The notes: a model not told the origin generated them from the sequence alone. DNA of 64,000 nt from Roseospira marina (GCF_014197855.1 NZ_JACIGJ010000015.1:32413-96412); one strand, 5' to 3'; shown: positions 49,214-58,190, numbered from the stretch's first letter. Made by a program: numbers and translations.

Positions 49214-49516
49214 TTATTTGAGCGCCTTTTGTTTTCGCAGCGTCTCATTTTCGTTTCGAAGACGCTTAACCTCCGCCACCAAAAGACCGATGTTGGGGAT
49301 ACAGGACGTGCAGAGCGTGGCCCATTCTGTCCAGGAGCGAACTTTCCGGCCGCGCGGACGCGATCTATGAAGAGGCGCGGTGGCCTTACCGATCCCACCG
49401 CAGTATTCACAGGTCGCGAAGCCGAGTACCCCGTCGCGACCGGCTCCGCCACAACTGGGGCATGTGCGCCAGCCCATCAGCGGGCGCGTCGGCATGGAGT
49501 GAGATGCTTGCGTCAT
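49214..49516 (-). CDS. Zinc-finger protein with coiled-coil tail
   Basis: 100 residues. CPSCGGAGRDGVLGFATC and CEYCGGIG form a DnaJ-type CxxCxG zinc knuckle pair near residues 19-43; the C-terminal 25 residues (VAEVKRLRNENETLRKQ) form a coiled coil. Last gene of the ligase operon. Function unknown. Confidence 0.65.
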   Translation of the reverse strand: MTQASHSMPTRPLMGWRTCPSCGGAGRDGVLGFATCEYCGGIGKATAPLHRSRPRGRKVRSWTEWATLCTSCIPNIGLLVAEVKRLRNENETLRKQKALK

Positions 49517-49602
49517 GACAGGTTCCGCGCGGCCGCCGATCGACTGCGACGAGCATATTCGGCTCGTCGCAGTCGGCTCTCGATCGGCCCCAGATCCAGC
49601 AT
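49513..49602 (-). CDS. Possible 29-residue peptide gene
   Basis: The frame MLDLGPIESRLRRAEY... sits between the ligase stop (TAATG overlap) and the next start (ATGA overlap), a spacing that suggests real translational coupling. Arg-rich second half. Could be a remnant or a truncated gene. Confidence 0.4.
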   Translation of the reverse strand: MLDLGPIESRLRRAEYARRSRSAAARNLS

Positions 49603-51014
49603 TACGCCGCCTCCTTCCATAGATCGTCCTTGTCGTCGCGGAAGTCGACGAACCGGGGGTGCCGCAGAGAGCCGTCCGGCGTCTTCTCGTGATACTCGAC
49701 CTCGATCAGATGGCCAAGGGCCGTGCAACCCTTCGCGAACGCCTCCGTCGCGAACGCCTCAGTCAGCGGATCCGCCGTCAGACCGCGCTCATCGTCCGCC
49801 TGGAACCGTTCCCACAGACGCACGCGCTCCTCATCCGAGAACCCACCGCCGACGCGCACCGCCACGCCGCTGTGATCGACGATCAAACCGCCGAGCTGGC
49901 CCTCGTACTTGCCCGTTCCCTCGAACGCACCGATGACGCGCAGATCGAGAGTTTCCTGCGCCTTGATCTTCATCCAGCCGTAGTGGCGCTTCTTGTGATA
50001 GTGTTCGCTCATCGGCTTGACGATGGCGCCCTCAAGGCCCCGATCGCGGAAGCTCTGATAGAAGGATTGGATCTCGGCCGGCGAGTTGGCCAGGTAGCGC
50101 GACACCAGGCGCAGCGGCCCATTCTCCGGCGCGTGCATCAGAACCCATTCAGCGAAGGCGCGCCGCAGCGTGTAGGGAAGCGGCACGACGTCGTTCGCCA
50201 TGAACGTGCGCCGCGGCAGCACCTCGAACAGGTTCAGCACGGTGTCGCTCGCGGCCTCGCTCTTTCGCCGCAGCGCGCCCGTCGTCTCGTTGAACGTGCC
50301 GGCGACACCCTCACCGTCCAGCACGACCGAGAGACCATGCTTGCCCAACATGCGCGAGAACGCCTCGCGCCGCTTCTCATCGAGCGGACAGTCCGGCGCG
50401 TCCAGGACCGCACGCGCCTTGTTCAGCGTCGCCAGGATCACCGGCGCCAGGTGATCGAGAGCGGCGAACGGCTTGCCGGTGCGCGAGAAGAACTGAACAT
50501 CGGCGTCGTTCACCACAATGACCGTTCGCAGGCCATCGAGCTTGGGCTCGACAGCGACCGGCCACGTCTTGATGCGCTTATCCTCGAACTTGTGCGCCAG
50601 CATGACGGTGAACTCCGGGATCATGCCCGGCGCCACTTTGTTGATGGACTTGGCCGTGATGCCGCACCGCAGATCCTTGTTCAAGATCATGGTCGCGACC
50701 TTGCTGCTCGGCTCGTCGAGAACATCGAGCAGCCATTCCTGCACCAGGTCGCGCGCCGCGTTCCCGGTGATCGTCCGGCTCGCCAACTGCTCCAGCACGG
50801 TCCAAAACTTCGAATCCATCGTGAGAGACTGCGGGCCGGCGCCGACGCACTTCGGCGGGGTGAGGCCATAGGTCACGAAGGGATCGTACGCCGCCACGAG
50901 AACCCGCTTGAACACGGGATCGCTCATGTGCCGGCCAAGAATGGCGATCTTCTCAGTGCGCGAGGACGTCTTGGCGATGTCCTCAAGAATGCCGTGAACC
51001 ATGTAACCATCCAT
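49602..51014 (-). CDS. ATP-dependent DNA ligase
   Basis: 470 residues. The adenylation motif KxDG is VEPKLDGLR near 150-160; further nucleotidyltransferase motifs are SVVLDGEGV near 230, LEGAIVKP near 325 and WMKIKAQ near 342. The OB domain follows. It resembles T4 gp30-type ligases and seals nicks during replication and recombination. ATG overlaps the upstream TGA (TGATG). Confidence 0.9.
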   Translation of the reverse strand: MDGYMVHGILEDIAKTSSRTEKIAILGRHMSDPVFKRVLVAAYDPFVTYGLTPPKCVGAGPQSLTMDSKFWTVLEQLASRTITGNAARDLVQEWLLDVLDEPSSKVATMILNKDLRCGITAKSINKVAPGMIPEFTVMLAHKFEDKRIKTWPVAVEPKLDGLRTVIVVNDADVQFFSRTGKPFAALDHLAPVILATLNKARAVLDAPDCPLDEKRREAFSRMLGKHGLSVVLDGEGVAGTFNETTGALRRKSEAASDTVLNLFEVLPRRTFMANDVVPLPYTLRRAFAEWVLMHAPENGPLRLVSRYLANSPAEIQSFYQSFRDRGLEGAIVKPMSEHYHKKRHYGWMKIKAQETLDLRVIGAFEGTGKYEGQLGGLIVDHSGVAVRVGGGFSDEERVRLWERFQADDERGLTADPLTEAFATEAFAKGCTALGHLIEVEYHEKTPDGSLRHPRFVDFRDDKDDLWKEAA

Positions 51015-51553
51015 CAAGATGCTTCCTTCATGTGTACGGCGGCCGCCGTCACCGCGGCGGCCATGTCGCCGGTTTCGGCGGCCGCCGGGGCGTCGTCATG
51101 CGCGGGGCGCGGCGTGAGAGTGGATTTCGGGGCTTGGACCGCACCGCGACGGCGCTTCGTCTTAGCCACCTCGTGCCGCGGCGTTGTCGCGGCTTCGATG
51201 AATGCGACCTCCTTCGAGGTACATCCAAATTGATTTATCATTTTGGACGAAACAACGATGCAGCCGACATCTTCGAGAATGTCGTCGGACAACGTGACCA
51301 TCGCCGGCGTCTCGGAGAAGTAGACGGGCCGTGGCGCCCGAATGCTCTCTTGCACCATCAGACGCGCCGGACATTTGCCGGCGGCCATACAGGCGTTGCA
51401 GCCGGCCCGCTTCGGGTGCGGCTTGCCCTTCATGAACAGATCATGGACCCGGAAGCAGGTTCGAACCTCAACATCCAGTGGAAAGACAGGGCATGTCATG
51501 CGCGCCATGTTCTGCGGCGCCAACATGCCGCGCTTGTAGACGAACGTGTCCAT
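51014..51553 (-). CDS. Hypothetical Cys-rich protein, 179 aa
   Basis: From MDTFVYKRGMLAPQN. Four or more Cys (MTCPVF, RTCFRVHDLF, GCNACMAAGKCP) could form a zinc site in the first 65 residues. The C-terminus is Ala/Thr-rich and probably disordered. It lies between the WGR-like protein and the ligase with TGATG overlaps on both sides. Confidence 0.6.
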   Translation of the reverse strand: MDTFVYKRGMLAPQNMARMTCPVFPLDVEVRTCFRVHDLFMKGKPHPKRAGCNACMAAGKCPARLMVQESIRAPRPVYFSETPAMVTLSDDILEDVGCIVVSSKMINQFGCTSKEVAFIEAATTPRHEVAKTKRRRGAVQAPKSTLTPRPAHDDAPAAAETGDMAAAVTAAAVHMKEAS

Positions 51554-52068
51554 CAAAACATTCCCCAATTGGCGTTTTCCTCGATCAGCTCCGCCGGCGT
51601 CCGCTCAAGCTCGGCTTCGACCTGGGCGTGCCGCGGCACCCTCTCCGCCGGCCCGAGCGACGTTCCATCCTCGTCCCAGCGAGCCGAGCTTCCGGTGCCG
51701 GCGCCGGCGCCGCGCAGCTCCGCGGCGTGTTCGGGCAAAATCGTCAGGAGCGGATCCAACATGTCCCGCCACATACGCACGCCGATGGCGTTGCGCAGCT
51801 CGGCGATCGACGTGCAGGTCTGCTCCCTGTTGCTCTTGACGACGTAGCCGCGCCCTTCTTTCTGACACTGCAAGGTTTGCCGCTTATGTGGCAAGACCCG
51901 AGACTTGTGAATCTCGAATTGGGTCTGACCGGCCGCGCCTTTCTTGCCCCATTGCTTGCCGAATACGATGTCGCGTCCTGGACTATTTCGATCCTCGACA
52001 ACCAAAATCTGATAGCTTTTGGTGCCGCTAGCGTGCTCCATCTTTGTTTTTGTAACGGTAATTTCCAT
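51553..52068 (-). CDS. WGR-like domain protein with WG tail
   Basis: 171 residues from MEITVTKTKMEHASG; GGAGG lies five bases before the ATG. SYQILVVEDRN, GKQWGKKGAAGQTQFEI and a following helix then GRGYV match the WGR domain, known from PARPs and ligase-associated bacterial proteins to bind DNA ends. The C-terminus is EENANWGMF, the shared tag. Its place next to the ligase operon start suggests a role in DNA-end handling. Confidence 0.6.
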   Translation of the reverse strand: MEITVTKTKMEHASGTKSYQILVVEDRNSPGRDIVFGKQWGKKGAAGQTQFEIHKSRVLPHKRQTLQCQKEGRGYVVKSNREQTCTSIAELRNAIGVRMWRDMLDPLLTILPEHAAELRGAGAGTGSSARWDEDGTSLGPAERVPRHAQVEAELERTPAELIEENANWGMF

Positions 52069-52099
52069 TACGTCCTCCGACGTGATCATGCGTGCAGAC

Positions 52100-52112
52100 T
52101 TTATATAGCAAG
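52100..52112 (-). promoter_or_regulatory. Promoter -10 of the ligase operon
   Basis: On the minus strand TTGCTATATAAAG, about 35 bases upstream of 52068. The operator-like site 52129-52140 lies in the -35 position. Confidence 0.6.
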
Positions 52113-52128
52113 AATCACGCGGAGATGA

Positions 52129-52140
52129 ATCATTTATGAT
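52129..52140. promoter_or_regulatory. RTCA-N4-TGAY operator-like site
   Basis: ATCATTTATGAT with flank TTATC, abutting the TAA of the primase gene and covering the -35 region of the ligase operon. Confidence 0.68.
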
Positions 52141-53217
52141 TTATCTCCTGTAGGGATTTCGCAAACGCCAACGCACGATCTGCGCCGCGGTCGCGCGCTT
52201 GGCTTGAATGAGCGCCTGACGCAGCACATCCGACGGCACCTCGTTCGGATCGCACCCCTTCGGCAACAGAGCGATCTTAACGGCCAGGCCGATGCCGCTC
52301 AGCAGCGTGGCGGCCTGACAGGCGGCCTCCAGGGCCGCCTGCTCTCCATCCCAGCAGATCGTCACCTCGCGCACCCCACCTCGCCGCAGCGCCAGGAACG
52401 CACCCACCTGGTCGCGACCGTTGTCGTTGACCGACAGGTGCTTGCCGAAGGTGCCGACCGGCACCATGTCGCGCAGCGCCGACCCACCGTCGATGGCCTT
52501 CTTGAGCGCCATGACGTCGAACGCACCTTCACCAACCACCACGCGGCGCGTGTGCAGGACGTTGTGGCCGTTGTAGAGGAAGCGGCCCGTCGCCGGCAGC
52601 GTCGCGGGGAACAGGTACTTGCGGTCGCTCGTGCCGGTCACGTCGCGCCCCTGGAACGTCACCAACTCTCCGTCCAGGTCGTAGACCGGGATGATGACCC
52701 GACCGCCGAAATTCTGTCCGCCGCGGCTGCCATCCTCCTTGGTGTAGTTCCACCACGCATCCTGGCAGTAACTCAGTCCGAAGGCGCGCACGAGGTCGAT
52801 ATCGAACCCGCGTTGCTCCAGATAGATCAGGTTCTGTCCTTCATGAGGCAGCGGAATTGAGGTCGGGATTTTGATCTCGGCCGTGTTCTCCGTTGCCACG
52901 ACGAGCGTCCGGCGCGGCCGCCATCCCTGATCGCGCGTCGCATCGCGAATGTGCCGGAAAATCTCGCCGTTGCTGCATCCGCCAAGATGCTCGCGCACGA
53001 AATTCCACTTGGTGAACGTGGCGTCACAGACGAAACAATTCCCTAGGCCCGTCTCAGCGTTCAGGTAGGCGCGCCAGCGCGTGTCACCACAGACCGGGCA
53101 CTCCTTCAGGTTTAACTGCTGCCCGCTCTGCCCGGAGCTGATCTTGTAGGTCAGGCCCTCGGCGTCCAGGTACGCCTCGATGTCGAAGGCGTCCAACAGC
53201 TCCTCAAGGTCCCCCAT
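52141..53217 (-). CDS. DNA primase
   Basis: 358 residues. The N-terminal zinc-binding motif is CPVCGDTRWRAYLN ... GNCFVC (residues about 40-64), as in DnaG and T7 gp4. A TOPRIM fold follows: VVVGEGAFDVMALKKAI near 227 (catalytic Glu) and VTICWDGEQAAL near 285. It makes RNA primers for the replisome. Next in the operon come a WG-tailed protein and the helicase. Confidence 0.85.
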   Translation of the reverse strand: MGDLEELLDAFDIEAYLDAEGLTYKISSGQSGQQLNLKECPVCGDTRWRAYLNAETGLGNCFVCDATFTKWNFVREHLGGCSNGEIFRHIRDATRDQGWRPRRTLVVATENTAEIKIPTSIPLPHEGQNLIYLEQRGFDIDLVRAFGLSYCQDAWWNYTKEDGSRGGQNFGGRVIIPVYDLDGELVTFQGRDVTGTSDRKYLFPATLPATGRFLYNGHNVLHTRRVVVGEGAFDVMALKKAIDGGSALRDMVPVGTFGKHLSVNDNGRDQVGAFLALRRGGVREVTICWDGEQAALEAACQAATLLSGIGLAVKIALLPKGCDPNEVPSDVLRQALIQAKRATAAQIVRWRLRNPYRR

Positions 53218-53663
53218 CAGAACGCGCCCCAGGCTGGATTAGCCGCGATCTCCGCCGCCACGTCGATCCGGGTCGGCTCGGCCGTCTTGTACTCGCCCTC
53301 ATCATCGAACGCCTTGATGCCAAGGGTTAGACCGACCGTCGTGTCCTTCATGAATTTTTCGTTGATGTCCGCTATAAGAATGCCGGTCTGATCCGTCATC
53401 TTGCGTCCATCGTCATCGACCCGTGCGAACACGTACAGGTCCGCCAAGTCCCTACCCTTGGCGCCTTTGCGCTTCGTTTCAATGTCGATTAGTACGAACG
53501 GCGTGAGCGCCGGGAATGACTTATTGGTCCAAGCTCGCATTCCTGAACTGTCATCGAATGTAGGCAGCAGCCATTTTTTTATTTTCGCACCGCGGCTGCG
53601 CAAAAACGGCGTAGCGAACGCATACTCGTCACCACGGTATCGGAATCCGTCGCCGATCTTCAT
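53217..53663 (-). CDS. Hypothetical protein with WG tail
   Basis: 148 residues between helicase and primase genes, with a TGATG overlap to the primase. Beta-rich (FVLIDIETKRKGAKGRDLADLY; the LIDIETK segment recalls restriction-endonuclease-like or Phd-like cores but is not diagnostic), ending ANPAWGAF. Position suggests a replisome accessory role. Confidence 0.7.
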   Translation of the reverse strand: MKIGDGFRYRGDEYAFATPFLRSRGAKIKKWLLPTFDDSSGMRAWTNKSFPALTPFVLIDIETKRKGAKGRDLADLYVFARVDDDGRKMTDQTGILIADINEKFMKDTTVGLTLGIKAFDDEGEYKTAEPTRIDVAAEIAANPAWGAF

Positions 53664-53666
53664 GGC

Positions 53667-55028
53667 TCACTCCCGACCCAAGACCTTCTTGATAAACTTC
53701 ATCCGGCTCCGATCCTGCTGGATCCGGATCGTGAAGCCATCTTCTGTGTTGCGCGACGCCGCGAAGTACAGACGCGCCTCGCCGGTGTCCTTCTCCTCCT
53801 GCGTGGCGTTGATGGAGATCACGATGTCGGCTGTACGGATCTTGTTGAAATCCTCGGCCACGTCCGTCATCGACGATGTGACCTTTTTGGCGCCTTCGCG
53901 GTTCGTCTGCGTCGCGGTCAGCATGGCCAGGTTGCCCTCGGACGCGATGCCGCGCAGGTCGATGTAGATTGAGCGAAAGTTGGAGATGTCGTTGTCCGAG
54001 CGGTACTCCGGCGCCATGATGTCGGCGTAATCAACCACCACCAGATCGAAGATGATGCCCTGCGCCCGGTAGTTTTCGAGCAGCCGCCGCAACTGCGACG
54101 GTTTTAGCGTGCCGGTCGGGTACTCATGGATCTTCAACAAGCCGGCGTTGGCACGGGCCTTCTCGATCGCGGAACGAACGGAGTGCGGGTTGTCCTTGAG
54201 AGCCTTCATGGCCACGTCGGACAGCGCCGAGTCCAGACGATCCGCGTAGATCGGCGCCGACACCTCCAGCGTGACCAGCAGCACGTTGTACTTTTTGGGG
54301 CTCAGCGCGGCCGCCTGGGCGAACTGGCCCAGGGCGAGCGATTTGCCGCCTTTGGCTGGCCCCATGATCAGCGACAGCTCTTTGCGGCCCCATCCCCGGT
54401 GATAGAGGATGGCATCCAGCTCCGCGATGCCCGTGGTGATGCCGTTGTAGGCGTGTGTGCCGGCGGCCATGGCCAGGCGCGTCTCGGTGCGACCCTCGAT
54501 CGTGGCGAAGTAGTCATAGGCTTGATCCGCCTCGTTCGCGCCGACCAGAAGGGCGTCGCGCATGAGGCGGTCGATCTTGCCGAAATCACGCCGCTCCAGC
54601 AGCTCCAGCGACTTGAGCATGGCACTTTCGACCGCACGCTCACGGGCAAACTCACTGACCTTCTCGACGACGAACGCGCCGCCGGACAGATCGGCTGTGA
54701 ACGCGCCCCGCACCGCGTCCTTGACGTCATCCAGGATGTCCTTGCGGATCTTCTTGGTGGCGACGGCCTCCTTCAGCAGCACACCCAGCGTGGCGCGATC
54801 CGGCGGCCCCTTGAACTTGTCGAAGTGCGTGGCGGCCAAATCAAACAGGGTCGCATAACCCACGTTCGTCAGATACTCCGGCCGCACCAGGCCCGTCGTG
54901 CGCGCCAGAAACGAGGGATCGCGCATCGACAGCGCGACGATCTTGGCCTGGAACTCCTCGCCAAACTCATAGCGAACTGTCTCGGGCTCCGCCTCGGACG
55001 GTTCCGCCACGGCGGCCGCCTCAGTCAT
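53667..55028 (-). CDS. DnaB-like replicative helicase
   Basis: 453 residues. An N-terminal helical domain (1-150) precedes a RecA-type motor: ELSLIMGPAKGGKSLALGQ (Walker A near 225), VLLVTLEVS near 252, FDLVVVDYADIM near 327 (Walker B) and MLTATQTNREGAK near 372, the DnaB motif H4 region. It unwinds DNA ahead of the phage polymerase. Coupled to the Hfq-like gene upstream by ATGA. Confidence 0.85.
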   Translation of the reverse strand: MTEAAAVAEPSEAEPETVRYEFGEEFQAKIVALSMRDPSFLARTTGLVRPEYLTNVGYATLFDLAATHFDKFKGPPDRATLGVLLKEAVATKKIRKDILDDVKDAVRGAFTADLSGGAFVVEKVSEFARERAVESAMLKSLELLERRDFGKIDRLMRDALLVGANEADQAYDYFATIEGRTETRLAMAAGTHAYNGITTGIAELDAILYHRGWGRKELSLIMGPAKGGKSLALGQFAQAAALSPKKYNVLLVTLEVSAPIYADRLDSALSDVAMKALKDNPHSVRSAIEKARANAGLLKIHEYPTGTLKPSQLRRLLENYRAQGIIFDLVVVDYADIMAPEYRSDNDISNFRSIYIDLRGIASEGNLAMLTATQTNREGAKKVTSSMTDVAEDFNKIRTADIVISINATQEEKDTGEARLYFAASRNTEDGFTIRIQQDRSRMKFIKKVLGRE

Positions 55029-55291
55029 TCCACCACCCGATAGTCAAGAAGCGCCGACTTGAAGAACGTGCGCACCTCGCCCGTCCGATTTCCGGAAAGC
55101 CGCAGCTTGATCGTGTAGGGGTCCGCCGCGAGTAAGAAGCCGACGCGCTGACGCAGATCGCCACCGACCGCCAGCTCGATCTCGACCTTCTGGCCGATCA
55201 ACTCCTTCAGCTCGCCCTGATGGGTCCAGGCTTTCGGGCGCGGCCGCGCCGGCTTCGGTACAACCGGCTTCTGTTCACTTCGGTCACGCAT
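55025..55291 (-). CDS. Hfq/Sm-like protein candidate
   Basis: 88 residues. After a basic Pro-rich N-terminus, HQGELKELIGQKVEIELAVG, a GFLLAADPYTIKLRL segment and FFKSALLDYRVV follow the strand pattern of Hfq (helix, V.IxL..G, G.L..D.y.i.L, YKHAISTV). Two bacterial Sm1/Sm2-type motifs are thus suggested, but identity is modest. If real it may bind RNA in the replication operon. First gene of the helicase-primase unit. Confidence 0.5.
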   Translation of the reverse strand: MRDRSEQKPVVPKPARPRPKAWTHQGELKELIGQKVEIELAVGGDLRQRVGFLLAADPYTIKLRLSGNRTGEVRTFFKSALLDYRVVE

Positions 55292-55330
55292 AGCGTCCTC
55301 CTGTGATGTGCGCGTGCATCTGAGTATATA

Positions 55331-55342
55331 ATCATATTTGAT
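55331..55342. promoter_or_regulatory. RTCA-N4-TGAY operator-like site
   Basis: ATCATATTTGAT with flank TTATC, 40 bases upstream of the helicase-primase unit; a minus-strand TATATACTC lies between it and the gene. Confidence 0.68.
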
Positions 55343-55364
55343 TTATCTGTGCGTGGAAAATTGC

Positions 55365-56102
55365 TCAGCGCAATCCCAACGCCTCATTCACCAGGGCGCC
55401 GTCGAACCGAGCGCGCGCCGCCTCCTCGCGGATCAGCGGGTCGACCGTCAGATGTTGCTCCAGAAGATGTAGCTGGGTGCCGGGGCTGCGGCGGATGATC
55501 TGCGTGCAGACCCAGGATTCATGAGCGATCTGTGCGGGCGTGCCGGCCCAGGCATTGAGCCGGTAACGCGGATCCTGGGCGATGATGAAGCGGCCCCTGG
55601 TTCGCTCCTGCCAGCCGCCCTCGACCGCCTCGATGATCTGATCCGAGTAGAGCTGTTGCGGCCGCGGCATGTACTTGCGCTGCCAGCTCAGGGCTTTGGT
55701 CATGGCCAGCTCGATGAAGAGCGGATACGGAATACCCAGAGCGTCCGCGGTTTGCCGGCCGCGCCAGCAGGCCGAGATCGTGCCCGACTGCGACTTCAGC
55801 AGCTTCTCATCATCCGTTTTGGCGAAGATATCGCCCAACTTGATGCCGGCGACGTAACGCGAGACGTCTCGGTCGATGTGCCGCGCGAACAGCCGTCTGT
55901 AAACGTCCTTGTAGCACTGCGCATAGTACGATGTCGCCATCGTCGGGTGCATGAAGCGATAGTCGAACCACTTGTGCTGGAAAAGAACACGCTCGGGTTC
56001 AAGACGCTCGCGTGGAATACGGGAGATCATCACGTATTCGCACGCGGCTGCGGAACGTTGGGCGCCCGGAAAGGCACCCAGTGTTTCGGTTTCAGGAATC
56101 AT
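55365..56102 (-). CDS. Hypothetical protein, 245 aa
   Basis: Opens MIPETETLGAFPGAQRS. Helical, with many Arg and Tyr (WFDYRFMHPTMATSYYAQCYKD is one stretch, split here for length near residue 45). It lies downstream of the PhoH-like gene. I cannot assign a family. Confidence 0.65.
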   Translation of the reverse strand: MIPETETLGAFPGAQRSAAACEYVMISRIPRERLEPERVLFQHKWFDYRFMHPTMATSYYAQCYKDVYRRLFARHIDRDVSRYVAGIKLGDIFAKTDDEKLLKSQSGTISACWRGRQTADALGIPYPLFIELAMTKALSWQRKYMPRPQQLYSDQIIEAVEGGWQERTRGRFIIAQDPRYRLNAWAGTPAQIAHESWVCTQIIRRSPGTQLHLLEQHLTVDPLIREEAARARFDGALVNEALGLR

Positions 56103-56116
56103 TGCATCCGGCCATG

Positions 56117-56986
56117 TTAGCTGGCCCGGAGCATCCTCTCCAGACCAGCGCGTTCACTCTCGACTGTTTGCATATAGCGATTTTCGCACAGTGCTGATTC
56201 TGGCACGGGGCGCCGGTAGGCCAGAATGACCGTCTTACACATCCCCGAGCGCACGATGTCGTTGGGCTCGAAATGCACAGCGCCCACGCCCGTCTCGTCG
56301 CGCAGCCGGATCCAGGCATCGTGCAGGCCGGACATGCCGATGTTCGGCAGGTCGCACTGCTCGGGATCGCCGTTCAGGATCATCTTGCAATTTTGGCCGA
56401 ACCGGCTCAGCAGCAGCTTGTGTTGGGTCCGCGTGGCGTTCTGCATCTCGTCGGCGATCACCCAGGTGTTGTTGAGCGTAACGCCCCGCAGGAACTCCAG
56501 GGGCGTCACCTGAATGCGACCGTGTTCGACCAGGTAGGTGTAGTGCCCCGAGCCGAGAAACTGCTCCAGGGCCTCGCGCACGGGCAGGAAGTAGGGCGCG
56601 AACTTCTCCTCCAGGGTGCCCGGCAGATATCCCAGGCTGCCGCCGGCCTCGATCGCCGGCCGGGTACAGACGATCGTGCTGATCTCGCCGCTCATGAGCG
56701 CCGCGCAGGCCCGCTTGACGCTCCACCAGGTCTTGCCCGTGCCCGCGACGCCGAGACCGAACACGATCTCCTTCGTGGTGATAAACTGGTCGTAGAGCGC
56801 CTGGTTCGGCGTGGCCGGCGCGTACTCCGTGGTATCGGCCCGGCTCGGCTTCACTCTCGTCATCTCGCGCGCCTCCTGCTCACGCACCAGACTCAACAGG
56901 GGTTCGGCGTTGCGCGCGTCACGGACTCTCATCTTTTTCTGCTCACGACTTTGCGCCCGAGTGGGCTGGGAAATCTTCCGGGCCAT
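56117..56986 (-). CDS. PhoH-like ATPase
   Basis: 289 residues. Walker A GVAGTGKTW near 79-87, TRPAIEAGGSLGYLPG near 110, KFAPYFLPVREAL near 130, VIADEMQNAT (Walker B) near 175 and ILNGDPEQCDLP near 200 define the PhoH family, common in phages. Predicted RNA-related ATPase, role in phage infection unclear. Confidence 0.87.
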   Translation of the reverse strand: MARKISQPTRAQSREQKKMRVRDARNAEPLLSLVREQEAREMTRVKPSRADTTEYAPATPNQALYDQFITTKEIVFGLGVAGTGKTWWSVKRACAALMSGEISTIVCTRPAIEAGGSLGYLPGTLEEKFAPYFLPVREALEQFLGSGHYTYLVEHGRIQVTPLEFLRGVTLNNTWVIADEMQNATRTQHKLLLSRFGQNCKMILNGDPEQCDLPNIGMSGLHDAWIRLRDETGVGAVHFEPNDIVRSGMCKTVILAYRRPVPESALCENRYMQTVESERAGLERMLRAS

Positions 56987-57029
56987 GGCGGTCCTGCACT
57001 ATGTCGATTTGGTTCCGGTTCAATGAAAA

Positions 57030-57048
57030 GGCCGCCTCGTGGGCGGCC
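57030..57048 (-). terminator. Intrinsic terminator of the endolysin gene
   Basis: GGCCGCC and its complement flank TCGTG; TTTTC follows on the minus strand, just past the stop at 57055. Confidence 0.75.
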
Positions 57049-57054
57049 CGATCA

Positions 57055-57789
57055 TCAGCGACGTCCTTTCCGCCAGTCATCAATCCGTGCGTAAAAGGCC
57101 ACACCTGCGGCGACAAGAATGATGGTACCGAGAACGAGACCGACCCACGTCCCGGTGTTGATGTGCTGCTCGGCACTCTGTGCGGCCTGAATGATTTCCT
57201 GCGCGGAGTCTGCCACCAGACCCGCACCGCCGGCGCCGGCGGTAGCCGACCCGATGGCTGTGCGCGACTTGGCGAGCGACTTGATTTCGATCGCCTCGGG
57301 TGCTTGCGGCATGTCGCCGTCCTCGGCAACCGTGCCGTCCTTCGACATCCACAGATCAACCTCGGAGGCTCGACGCCGGACCAGACCCAAACTGACCTCC
57401 AACGCGCCGGTCTCTGGATCCCGCACCTTATTCCACCGCTGCATCTCATCCGGCACGGCGCCGTAGTTGCGGGCATTGAGCCTTCGACGCAGCGTGGAGG
57501 TGCGCAGATTTTCACGGCCGAGATTGAACGTCCAACTCACCAAAGCTGAGAACTGATTCTCGGTCAGCGCGACCTTGATCAGCTCGCGAACCGCCCGCTC
57601 GGCGGCGGTCAGATCCTCACTCAACAGGCGTTCAGCCTCTTCCATGGTGACCGTATCGCCGCGCTTAACGCCAGCCGTGTGACCAAAGCCGATCGTCCAT
57701 TTACCAGCCGGACACAGGTACGCTCGTCGGCGAAACCCCTCCCAACGCTTGATGAGGCTCAATCCATTCTGATTGATCTTTTGAGTCAT
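57055..57789 (-). CDS. GH24 endolysin with C-terminal membrane anchor
   Basis: 244 residues from MTQKINQNGLSLIKRWEG. The lysozyme-like domain has Glu17, Cys in YLCPAGKWTIGFGHT at the position usually held by Asp, and Thr of the TIG/GHT region: an E-C-T triad like that of P1 Lyz. A linker and one transmembrane helix (WVGLVLGTIILVAAGVAFY near 215-235) end the protein. It cleaves peptidoglycan at lysis; the anchor suggests membrane-linked control. Confidence 0.85.
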   Translation of the reverse strand: MTQKINQNGLSLIKRWEGFRRRAYLCPAGKWTIGFGHTAGVKRGDTVTMEEAERLLSEDLTAAERAVRELIKVALTENQFSALVSWTFNLGRENLRTSTLRRRLNARNYGAVPDEMQRWNKVRDPETGALEVSLGLVRRRASEVDLWMSKDGTVAEDGDMPQAPEAIEIKSLAKSRTAIGSATAGAGGAGLVADSAQEIIQAAQSAEQHINTGTWVGLVLGTIILVAAGVAFYARIDDWRKGRR

Positions 57790-57815
57790 ACGTCTACCAT
57801 CCACGTTACTTGCCG

Positions 57816-58190
57816 CTAGATTCCGGCCCAGATGCGTACCGGCGTATCCGGATGACGCTGCTCGCCACCCCGGGCTAACAACGCTACGAGAAGCGCCTGA
57901 GCGCGAGCCTCGCCGGTCGCGCGATACATCAGATTGGTGTGAAAACCAGCGGCCCGAACTCCACTCGTCGTCTTCTGGCCATTCGAGTCATAAACTGGCT
58001 CGATCTCCCACGGCTGAATACCGATCACATCGAGCATCACCGCGCCGTCCGCTGTGCGTGGATATCCAACCTCTCTGTCTGGCCTGCGCACCACCCAGGT
58101 GTCGCCGTCCAGCAGCTCGGGCAGGGCCTCGACAGCGGCGGCGATCAACGCGGCCTCATCCGGCGCCCACAGATACAGGGTCTCCATCAT
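57816..58190 (-). CDS. Hypothetical tail-region protein
   Basis: 124 residues from MMETLYLWAPDEAAL; the ATG overlaps the spike stop (ATGA). Alternating strands and helices; no family recognised. Between spike and lysin genes, so a late structural or chaperone role is possible. Confidence 0.6.
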   Translation of the reverse strand: MMETLYLWAPDEAALIAAAVEALPELLDGDTWVVRRPDREVGYPRTADGAVMLDVIGIQPWEIEPVYDSNGQKTTSGVRAAGFHTNLMYRATGEARAQALLVALLARGGEQRHPDTPVRIWAGI

